From NCBI GenBank assembly GCA_017307755.1, contig JAFKGQ010000012.1, positions 1-64,000 of the forward strand: a DNA stretch of 64,000 nucleotides, written 5' to 3'. This stretch comes from Chitinophagaceae bacterium (GTDB taxonomy: Bacteria > Bacteroidota > Bacteroidia > Chitinophagales > Chitinophagaceae). Positions 1 to 7,274 of this stretch are shown one piece after another. How positions within the stretch are numbered: position 1 is the first letter of the stretch; every line of letters begins with the position of its first letter. The notes below the pieces were generated by a model. The model had not been told where the DNA came from. It was given only the letters and a program-made list of their open reading frames with translations, and searched no databases. The translations under genes and the position numbers were made by a program.

Positions 1-146
1 GGGTATGCCTGCGAGAACCGAATCTCTTTGCCCACTGGGCACTCTTAGGATCTAAACCAACGATTTGATAACCGGAGCCGTGTAACGGGAGACTGTTACG
101 CACGGTTCTAACAGAATCTCAGGTTGTGATACCTGGGTTTACTTAC
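1..146 (+). mobile_element. 3' end of a group II intron (domains V and VI)
   Basis: Positions 75-108 form a 34-nt hairpin starting GAGCCG and closing CACGGTTC with a GAGA-like tip, which is the size, sequence type and fold of group II intron domain V. About 5 nt later, 114-146 can fold into a domain VI-like hairpin (CTCAGGT with ACCTGGG) with unpaired A near the 3' side. The intron therefore ends at about 142-146, only some 25 nt before the next start codon. The 5' part lies outside the window. Domain V is seen directly; the exact 3' splice site is inference. Confidence 0.85.
3..68 (+). CDS. C-terminal end of group II intron reverse transcriptase/maturase (partial)
   Basis: An open frame enters from the left edge and stops with TGA at 66-68, seven bases before domain V. 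It ends in residues REPNLFAHWALLGSKP, which resembles the basic/aromatic tails of intron-encoded proteins. Placement in domain IV just before domain V is the expected position. Only 21 codons are visible, so assignment rests mainly on context. The other two frames also close quickly. Confidence 0.5.
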   Translation, partial: VCLREPNLFAHWALLGSKPTI

Positions 147-168
147 TAAAAAAAAATTAAGCTATAGC

Positions 169-2550
169 ATGACTGCAAGTAAACTATTATTTCTGGTATT
201 ATTTATTGTCAGCGGAGTCCGGACCTGGGCCCAACAACGTCTTCAGGTCAGTGGCGTTTATCCGCATCTGGCGACATTCAATGAGGGAGGCTCTAATAAA
301 TGTGTTATCGGCGGCAAATCCGGGGATGGCGGTGAAGATGGTATTGGCGCTGTCGTACCCTGGGCGGGTAAGTTGTGGCTGATCACTTATTCCCCTCATT
401 GCCCCAACGGCAGCGCGGATAAATTGTATAGTATCGACAGTAATCTGAACCTCATCATCCACAAGGAGAGCGTTGGCGGTACGCCAGCCAACCGGCTGAT
501 ACATAAAGAATCGATGCAACTGCTGATCGGACCTTATCTTATCGATACGAATGCAGGTATCCGGGTCATTCCGCCCTCGGTAATGCCTGGTCGTTTGACG
601 GCAACTGCCCGTCATCTTACCGACCCTGTCAATATGGTGTATTACTACGACATGGAAGGGAAGGTCTATGAGGCAAACGTACATACGCTGGAAGTAAAGA
701 AGCTGTTTGAAAAGCCCGTTCCCGGCTGGCATGGCAAAGGAGCTTACACGGCACAACACCGGCTGGTGGTAGCCAATAACGGGGAAGATGCTATTTTCAG
801 GATAACCAGGGAGATGCTGCAGGCGGGTGATATACCCCGAAACCCTGAAGAGAAAGGCGTCCTGGCAAGCTGGGATGGAAAAACCTGGCAAATTATCCGG
901 CGCCGTCAATTTACCGATGTCACGGGACCGGGCGGCATATATGGTGCGCCGGCGGATAACAGTCCATTGTGGAGCATTGGCTGGGACAAACGCTCCGTGC
1001 TGCTGGAGCTTTTGGACGGCGGACGATGGTACACTTATCGTCTGCCCAAGGCCGCACACACGTATGACCACTGGGGGGGATGGTATACCGAGTGGCCTCG
1101 TATCCGTGAGGTAGGCAATGGCAGGATGTTGATGGACATGCATGCCATGTTCTATGATTTTCCTTCCACCTTCTCCTATACAAACAGCGGAGGGGTCATG
1201 CCCATCGGCAGCCATCTTCGCTATATCCCCGACTTCTGTAACTGGAACGGGCGGCTGGTGCTATCTACTGACGAAACCACTATCCTGGAAAACCCGATGG
1301 CCGGCCGTGCACAATCCAATCTTTGGTTTGGCCAATGGGACGATCTAAAGACCTGGGGAGCGGCCAGTGGCTGGGGTGGTCCCTGGATGAATGACAGCAT
1401 AAAAGCAGGTATTGCTTCCGACGCTTTTCTGATCAACGGCTTTGACAAAAGGATCGTACATGTAAGTCACAATGCCGACGGGCCGGTGGCCTTTACGCTG
1501 GAGGTGGATAAAAAAGGTGATAACCACTGGGAGACGTATAAGATATTGACCGTCGGCTCCCATGGGTATGCTTATTATATCTTTCCCAAGGAATTTACCG
1601 CTAATTGGGTCAGAGTGAGAACGAATAAAGATTGTAAGGCGTCTGTATTTTTTCATTTTGAAGGCGCTGCCTCGCCGGTGGCCCCCGGCATGTTCGAATC
1701 TATTGCCGGCATCGATGACAGAGACAGTTTGCACCGGCAACTGATCAGACCGGCGGCATCACCTGATAAGAATCTGCAGGTACTGAGTTTATCCCGTGAA
1801 AAAAAGTATGAAGAGGTAAACGAAAAGCTGGAATTCTTAAATAATGTGAGCGATAGTGGTGTCGTTGTGGAGAAGATCCTGGCATTACAGAAACATTACG
1901 CCATCGATGAAGCCTCGGTGATCGTACAGGATGCCACCGGCACTTTTCGTCTGCCGATGACATCCAGGAACTATGAAACATTTCCTTACCGGGATAAAAG
2001 AGAGCTGGAGTCAGAAAGGTTTATGCTGAATATACAGGGTACTTTATACGAGGTGGGGCGTGAATCAGGGTTTGCAGCCATCCGTCCTGTGACAACCCAC
2101 AAAAAGAAGATCATTGATCTGTGTACCTGGCGCGGCCTCCTGGTGATCAGCGGCACGAAAATAAATGCAAAACCCGACGGGCATTACTTCCAGAATCCGG
2201 ATGGAACCAACGGGCTTTGGTTTGGCGCCATCGACGATCTGTGGAAGATGGGTAAACCTGTGGGAGAAGGCGGTGTGTGGAAGAACACGGCTGTCAAGGC
2301 CCGGGCATCTTCACTACCTTACCTGATGACGGGCTATGACAAAAAGAAGATAACACTGACGGCAGACAGGGATGTTAACTTTACGATCGAGGTGAATACG
2401 GATCTCGATGGCTGGCATTCATACAAAAATATTTTTGTGAAGGCGGGTAAATCAGTAGAACATATATTCCCTGATGGATATAATGCCCATTGGGTAAGAG
2501 TGACGGCGGATAAAGATTGCATGGCCACCGCGTGGTTGAAGTACGAATAA
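169..2550 (+). CDS. Secreted beta-propeller-like protein with C-terminal internal duplication
   Basis: No named family recognised with certainty. The first about 21 residues form a signal peptide (MTASKLLFLVLFIVSG... ending near WAQ). The middle has repeated short blades of the kind seen in beta-propellers (GKLWLITYS, NGRLVLSTD, WRGLLVISG). A segment at about residues 390-505 (LWFGQWDDL ... NWVRVRTNKDC) recurs at about 680-793 (LWFGAIDDL ... HWVRVTADKDC), so the protein contains an internal duplication. It is followed 9 bp later by an MFS transporter and lies near secreted glycosidases, so a role in glycan handling is likely but unproven. The intron 3' end lies only 23 bp upstream of the start, so the native promoter is either displaced or lies inside or before the intron. 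Confidence 0.8.
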   Translation: MTASKLLFLVLFIVSGVRTWAQQRLQVSGVYPHLATFNEGGSNKCVIGGKSGDGGEDGIGAVVPWAGKLWLITYSPHCPNGSADKLYSIDSNLNLIIHKESVGGTPANRLIHKESMQLLIGPYLIDTNAGIRVIPPSVMPGRLTATARHLTDPVNMVYYYDMEGKVYEANVHTLEVKKLFEKPVPGWHGKGAYTAQHRLVVANNGEDAIFRITREMLQAGDIPRNPEEKGVLASWDGKTWQIIRRRQFTDVTGPGGIYGAPADNSPLWSIGWDKRSVLLELLDGGRWYTYRLPKAAHTYDHWGGWYTEWPRIREVGNGRMLMDMHAMFYDFPSTFSYTNSGGVMPIGSHLRYIPDFCNWNGRLVLSTDETTILENPMAGRAQSNLWFGQWDDLKTWGAASGWGGPWMNDSIKAGIASDAFLINGFDKRIVHVSHNADGPVAFTLEVDKKGDNHWETYKILTVGSHGYAYYIFPKEFTANWVRVRTNKDCKASVFFHFEGAASPVAPGMFESIAGIDDRDSLHRQLIRPAASPDKNLQVLSLSREKKYEEVNEKLEFLNNVSDSGVVVEKILALQKHYAIDEASVIVQDATGTFRLPMTSRNYETFPYRDKRELESERFMLNIQGTLYEVGRESGFAAIRPVTTHKKKIIDLCTWRGLLVISGTKINAKPDGHYFQNPDGTNGLWFGAIDDLWKMGKPVGEGGVWKNTAVKARASSLPYLMTGYDKKKITLTADRDVNFTIEVNTDLDGWHSYKNIFVKAGKSVEHIFPDGYNAHWVRVTADKDCMATAWLKYE

Positions 2551-2559
2551 TGTAAACTT

Positions 2560-3804
2560 ATGTATCTATTGGAAGTAAAAGACAAGGCGACTGGTCAGCA
2601 CTTGTTCAGTCCGGCAGTGATCGTTGCGGCATTGGGCTATTTTGTCGATATTTATGATCTGTTGTTATTCGGGATCGTCCGTATCCCCAGTCTTACAGAT
2701 CTGGGGTTGGACAAGGCGGGAATTTCGTATGAAGGAGCGGCCATACTGAACTGGCAGATGAGCGGTTTACTCCTGGGAGGGATCATCTGGGGAGTACTCG
2801 GGGATAAAAAGGGGCGGCTCTCTGTTCTTTTCGGGTCGATCATAACTTATTCGGTGGCCAATTTCGGTTGTGGCCTCGTACATTCCGTCGGCATATACAA
2901 ACTATTGCGCTTTGTCGCAGGTCTGGGTTTGGCTGGTGAGCTGGGTGCGGGTATTACACTGGTGTCCGAAACCCTGCCGAAAAAAATGCGTGCTATAGGG
3001 ACATCTCTTGTAGCGGGCGTTGGTCTTTTGGGTGCTGTAGCGGCTTATTTTACCGTGGCCTTTTTTAGCTGGCGCAATGCCTATTTTTCAGGAGGGGCCC
3101 TTGGGATCTTATTATTGTTACTAAGGATCGGTGTGTTTGAATCATCCACTTTTGTAAGGATGCGGAATAAAGAGATCGCAAAAGGGGAGTTCCTGTCTTT
3201 CTTCAGGAATACCGACCGGCTGAAGCTTTATCTAAAATGTATAGGGATCGGATTGCCTACCTGGTATGTCATCGGTATTCTTTCCACTTTTAGCAACGAG
3301 CTTGGGCAGGCTCTTGGGATAAAAGAAGAGATCAGGCCGGGGTTGAGTGTAATGTGGTGTTATATCGGTCTTGCGGCGGGGGATCTTTTGAGCGGTATCA
3401 TCAGCAACCGTTTGCAGTCCCGCCGCAAGACCGTAGCGTTGCTGATGGCGCTTACGTTTATTGAAAGCATCGTTTATCTCTATGGCGGGATCAGGAGCGC
3501 GCCGGGTATCTACCTGTTGACCGCATGGCTTGGTTTCGGTATTGGATACTGGGCCATATTTGTGACCATCGGAGCAGAACAGTTCGGGACAAATCTTAGG
3601 GCTACCGCTGCAACCACCATTCCCAATTTTGTCCGGGGGACTGTGGTCATTATGACTACTGCGTATGGAGCTCTGAAACCAGTGATACATGAGATACACG
3701 CGGCCGCCGTTGTAGGTCTGGTGTGTTTTACGGCCGGGTTTTATTCCATTGCGAAAATGCCGGAAACACATGACAGGGATCTGGATTTTATAGAAGAGCG
3801 GTAA
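2560..3804 (+). CDS. MFS transporter (metabolite/sugar type)
   Basis: 414 residues, about twelve hydrophobic segments, the usual MFS length. The loop 2-3 signature is visible as GVLGDKKGRLSVLFG at about residues 78-92, and the N-terminal half has the acidic/aromatic pattern of the metabolite:H+ symporter group (FVDIYDLLLFGIV). It probably imports a small sugar or sugar acid released by the neighbouring secreted enzymes; the substrate cannot be read. It starts 9 bp after the upstream gene, so the two are probably co-transcribed, and it ends 5 bp from the convergent AraC gene. Confidence 0.88.
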   Translation: MYLLEVKDKATGQHLFSPAVIVAALGYFVDIYDLLLFGIVRIPSLTDLGLDKAGISYEGAAILNWQMSGLLLGGIIWGVLGDKKGRLSVLFGSIITYSVANFGCGLVHSVGIYKLLRFVAGLGLAGELGAGITLVSETLPKKMRAIGTSLVAGVGLLGAVAAYFTVAFFSWRNAYFSGGALGILLLLLRIGVFESSTFVRMRNKEIAKGEFLSFFRNTDRLKLYLKCIGIGLPTWYVIGILSTFSNELGQALGIKEEIRPGLSVMWCYIGLAAGDLLSGIISNRLQSRRKTVALLMALTFIESIVYLYGGIRSAPGIYLLTAWLGFGIGYWAIFVTIGAEQFGTNLRATAATTIPNFVRGTVVIMTTAYGALKPVIHEIHAAAVVGLVCFTAGFYSIAKMPETHDRDLDFIEER

Positions 3805-3809
3805 ATGAT

Positions 3810-4682
3810 TCAGGAAGATATCGTTGTGTTTTTCCTGTATTCTTTTGGGGTCAGCCCTGTAATCTTTTTGAACAGCTTGTTGAAGTTGGATACAGTTCTG
3901 TATCCGCAGGAGAAGGCTACCTGCGACATGCTCTTGTCCGACTCCATCAATAGCTTGCATGCGTTACTTACCCTTACTTCATTAAGATATTCCACAAAGT
4001 GTTTTTTTGTCCTGTTCTTAAATAGTCTGCAAAATGACTGTGGGGTAAGGTTGGCAATGCCGGCTATACAACGCAGACTTATATCTTCCCCATAGTGTTC
4101 TTTTACATACCTGAATACATCGGTCAGCCTGTCATGCTGAGGAGTTGTATTTGCAGGCCCGTACACTTCCGAATTTATATAGGAAAGGTCCTGGCTTTCT
4201 GCCAGAATGGAAAGGATCTCCAATAATCCAACAATAATGTCAAAGTCTTTTTTTCGGGTGAGGTCCTCTAGCAATAATGCAACCCGCTCATTGGTCTTTC
4301 CGGCGATGGACAGACCCCGCGCTGCCTTGCCGAACAGCAAATTGACTTTGTTGGTTTCCTGCAGCTGATAAAAAATGTCGCTAAAGATCCCTTTATTAAA
4401 ATAGACGACGATAGACACGGCATCCATGTTGGTAATACCCTGGTAATAAAGTTCGTCATTTAGCCATATGTGAGGTATGTTGGGGCCGAGGAACACCATA
4501 TCACCCGCCTGGAAGGGTTCGACGCAATGGCCGATGATCCTTTTACCATAGCTTTTTTTGATATAGACCAGTTCCAATTCGGGATGACAGTGGAAGGGGG
4601 ACTGAAAAAAAGGCTCTTCCCTTTTTAACACTGATACGTAACTGTTCAGCTTTGGAGTGATCTCTGTTCGTTCAATCTTCAC
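3810..4682 (-). CDS. AraC-family transcriptional regulator
   Basis: The N-terminal half is a cupin-type sensor (HCHPELELVYI and GDMVFLGPNIPHIW), the C-terminal about 100 residues are an AraC double helix-turn-helix (ISLRCIAGIANLTPQSFCRLF, then MSQVAFSCGYRTVSNFNKLFK and GLTPKEYR). The frame is open to a TTG at 4772. I prefer the GTG at 4682 because it gives the usual start VKIERTEITPKLNSYVSV and has an AAGGA-type ribosome site just upstream. It is probably the local regulator of the divergent glycosidase gene or of the convergent transporter. Confidence 0.88.
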   Translation of the reverse strand: MKIERTEITPKLNSYVSVLKREEPFFQSPFHCHPELELVYIKKSYGKRIIGHCVEPFQAGDMVFLGPNIPHIWLNDELYYQGITNMDAVSIVVYFNKGIFSDIFYQLQETNKVNLLFGKAARGLSIAGKTNERVALLLEDLTRKKDFDIIVGLLEILSILAESQDLSYINSEVYGPANTTPQHDRLTDVFRYVKEHYGEDISLRCIAGIANLTPQSFCRLFKNRTKKHFVEYLNEVRVSNACKLLMESDKSMSQVAFSCGYRTVSNFNKLFKKITGLTPKEYRKNTTISS

Positions 4683-4816
4683 AGCTGTCTTCCTTGAGGT
4701 TAATAAATAATCAAAACCGGGTAATAAAAAATAAATGTATAATTTCCGGCCGGACTTACTTTGTATGAGCAAAATAATATATATCCGGAATAAAACAACA
4801 GGGATTGTTTCTGCAG

Positions 4817-4830
4817 CGCAAACGTTTGCG
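4817..4830. promoter_or_regulatory. LacI-type operator-like palindrome
   Basis: Perfect 14-bp palindrome CGCAAACGTTTGCG centred on CG, 58 bp before the start of the downstream glycosidase. The AAACGTTT core with central CG is the classic binding pattern of LacI/GalR-family regulators (PurR and CcpA sites share it). No LacI-family gene is in the window, so the regulator would be encoded elsewhere. Confidence 0.6.
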
Positions 4831-4887
4831 TTGATGGGTGAGCCGGGATAAAAGGTTTGAAATCGGTTACAAAATTATGATTACTAT

Positions 4888-7053
4888 ATGAGGATTTTTC
4901 TTTTTTCTGTTCTTTATTGTCTCCTGGTCGTTCCTGTCAGCAGCCAGCCGGGTGGCGCCGGGCCACAACCCGACACAGACTGGCTTGTGAGCCCTGTTCA
5001 ACGGAAAGCGGCGATCTATCGTAAAGGCGATGATGTCATCCTGGATAACGGGCTTTTGCGAAGGGTATTTCGCATTGCGCCAAATGTCGCCTGTATCGAT
5101 TATGTCAACCTTACGAGCGGACAGCAACTACTGCGGTCGGTGAAGCCGGAGGCGAGGCTGGTACTGGATGGGAAGACCTTTAATATAGGAGGTCTTGCAG
5201 GGCAGCGGGAGAACGCCTATTTACTCCCATCCTGGGTAGACAGCATGAGGGCTGGGAAAGAAGATTTTCAATTCGTGCAATATTCCATTACGGAGATCCA
5301 TCCTTTTTTGAAATGGAAGTGCAGGACATGGGCTCTTAACAATAACCCGGGGACAGGGAGAGCCATTTCATTTGAGTATGTTTCACCGCTGCCGGCGCTT
5401 AAAGGATTACGGGTGTTTGTCCATTATGAGTTATATGATGGTCTTCCTTTAGTCGTAAAATGGGTGTCCATAGAGAATGGCGGAGAAAGACCTATTAAGG
5501 TCGATAGGGTCGTCAACGAGGTGTTGGGGTTGGTTGAAGAAGAAAGTGCAGTGGTGGGAAGACCTGAAGAGATGAAAAAGCAGCATGGTATCTATGTGGA
5601 AACGAATTATGCGTTCAACAATGCCATGCGATATGATATCAGCGACCAGACTACTCATTGGAAAACGGATTCTTTGTATACTTCACAGGTCAATTATGAC
5701 TATCAGACGCCCTGTCTCCTGGAGGTCTTCCCTGAAAAGGCGCCGGGTATCACGCTGGAGCCGGGTGAGCCTTTTAAGTCTGTAAGAACGCATGAGCTGT
5801 TGATGGACAGCTATGACAGGCAGCGCAGGGGGCTCATGATCAAACGGATGTACAGGACCGTCGCCCCCTGGACGACCCAGAACCCCATATTTATGCACCT
5901 GATCAGTCATAACGACGACGATGTACGGCAGGCGGTAGATCAATGTGCGGCCACGGGGTATGAAGCGGTGATCCTAAGTTTTGGAAGCCATCTCGACATG
6001 GAGGATAGCAGCGCGGCCAATCTGGCCAAATGGGCTTCTCTTACGGAATATGCCCATCGCAAAGGGATCCTGATAGGGGGATATTCCTTATTCAGCAGCC
6101 GACGGATCAGCGATGAGGACGATGTAGTAGATCCAAAGACGGGGCGGCCCGGAGGCGCTTTTTTTGGCAACGCTCCATGTTTTGGCAGCAGGTGGGGGCT
6201 TGCCTACAGAGACAAAATAAAAATTTTCTTTGAAAAGACGGGGTTTGACATTTGGGAAAACGATGGACCCTACCCCGGTGACGTTTGTGCATCTACTCAA
6301 CATCCCGGTCATAAAGGGCTTGACGACTCTCAATGGCGCCAGATGGAAATACAAAAAGAGCTATACCACTGGCTGAATGCAAGGGGGATCTATATCAATG
6401 CACCCGATTGGTATTTTCTTGACGGGACCAATAAGATCGCCATCGGCTATAGGGAGGTCAATTTTTCCCTGTCCCGGGAGCAGCAACTGATATTGAACAG
6501 ACAGAATATTTATGACGGTACACAGGAAAAGACGGGGGCCATGAGCTGGGGTTTTGTGCCGTTGACGAAATACCAGGGAGGAGGCCCGGAGGCAGTGCTT
6601 GAACCCTTACATGAGCATCTGAAAGTATACAAACAACTCATGGCGCAATATTATGGCGCAGGTGTTCAGGCCTGTTACCGTGGGCCGAGATTATTCGATA
6701 CGGACCCCACAAAAAAAATGGTGTCGGATATGATAAAATGGTACAAGGATCATCGTGCTATTTTGAATTCGGACATTATTCAACTCCGAAGGGCGGATGG
6801 AAGGGATTGGGACGGATTGATACATGTCAACCCCGCGCTCAGGGAAAAAGGTTTTGTCATGCTGTATAACCCGACAAAAGAAAAGATCACCAGGACCATC
6901 CGGCTTCCCCTGTACTATACGGGGCTTTTCCAAAAGGCGGACATATACAACAGTCACGGGAGGGTTCGCTCATACCAGTTGCAGAGGGATTATACCATTA
7001 AGTTTACGTTCACCATTGATCCGGATAGTTATGAATGGTATATTATCAAGTAG
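4888..7053 (+). CDS. Secreted glycoside hydrolase-like protein (alpha-galactosidase clan-like)
   Basis: 721 residues with a signal peptide (MRIFLFSVLYCLLVVPVSSQ). An N-terminal beta-rich half (about 25-310) precedes a probable (beta/alpha)8 barrel: SHNDDDVRQAVDQCAATGYE at about 340-359, AVILSFGSH, GFDIWENDGPYPGD at about 452-465, then a C-terminal beta domain. The pattern of a barrel with Asp-containing strand ends after a beta-supersandwich is that of clan GH-D (GH27/GH36-like) enzymes. The catalytic residues are not assigned with certainty; WEND is a candidate. It lies behind a LacI-type palindrome and upstream of a terminator, so it is probably a single transcript. Confidence 0.65.
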   Translation: MRIFLFSVLYCLLVVPVSSQPGGAGPQPDTDWLVSPVQRKAAIYRKGDDVILDNGLLRRVFRIAPNVACIDYVNLTSGQQLLRSVKPEARLVLDGKTFNIGGLAGQRENAYLLPSWVDSMRAGKEDFQFVQYSITEIHPFLKWKCRTWALNNNPGTGRAISFEYVSPLPALKGLRVFVHYELYDGLPLVVKWVSIENGGERPIKVDRVVNEVLGLVEEESAVVGRPEEMKKQHGIYVETNYAFNNAMRYDISDQTTHWKTDSLYTSQVNYDYQTPCLLEVFPEKAPGITLEPGEPFKSVRTHELLMDSYDRQRRGLMIKRMYRTVAPWTTQNPIFMHLISHNDDDVRQAVDQCAATGYEAVILSFGSHLDMEDSSAANLAKWASLTEYAHRKGILIGGYSLFSSRRISDEDDVVDPKTGRPGGAFFGNAPCFGSRWGLAYRDKIKIFFEKTGFDIWENDGPYPGDVCASTQHPGHKGLDDSQWRQMEIQKELYHWLNARGIYINAPDWYFLDGTNKIAIGYREVNFSLSREQQLILNRQNIYDGTQEKTGAMSWGFVPLTKYQGGGPEAVLEPLHEHLKVYKQLMAQYYGAGVQACYRGPRLFDTDPTKKMVSDMIKWYKDHRAILNSDIIQLRRADGRDWDGLIHVNPALREKGFVMLYNPTKEKITRTIRLPLYYTGLFQKADIYNSHGRVRSYQLQRDYTIKFTFTIDPDSYEWYIIK

Positions 7054-7193
7054 CCCTTTTGCCGGCGTGGACGGATAAATTTGAATAAATATCGGGTAAT
7101 TGCGGCGTACTTTATGACAAATAACATCTCTACTTTTATATAAGTTATGTGTTTCAATTGTGCTCGACAATTTGAGTGATGAAGCAAAAGGTT

Positions 7194-7232
7194 GGATGCC
7201 CTTCAATTTCTATTGGATGGGCATCCTTTTTT
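7194..7232 (+). terminator. Intrinsic terminator
   Basis: GGATGCCC (7194-7201) pairs with GGGCATCC (7219-7226), followed by a run of six T. It ends transcription coming from the glycosidase upstream and sits 40 bp before the next start, so it could also act as a leader hairpin for the GH116-like gene. Confidence 0.75.
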
Positions 7233-7274
7233 ATATTGACTACCTTATATTTACCGCCGTCTAAACTTGTCAGT

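Noticed and set aside
199..1215. 338-codon minus-strand frame opposite the beta-propeller gene
   Set aside because: It is the shadow of a strong plus-strand gene, with no ribosome site and no recognisable domains.
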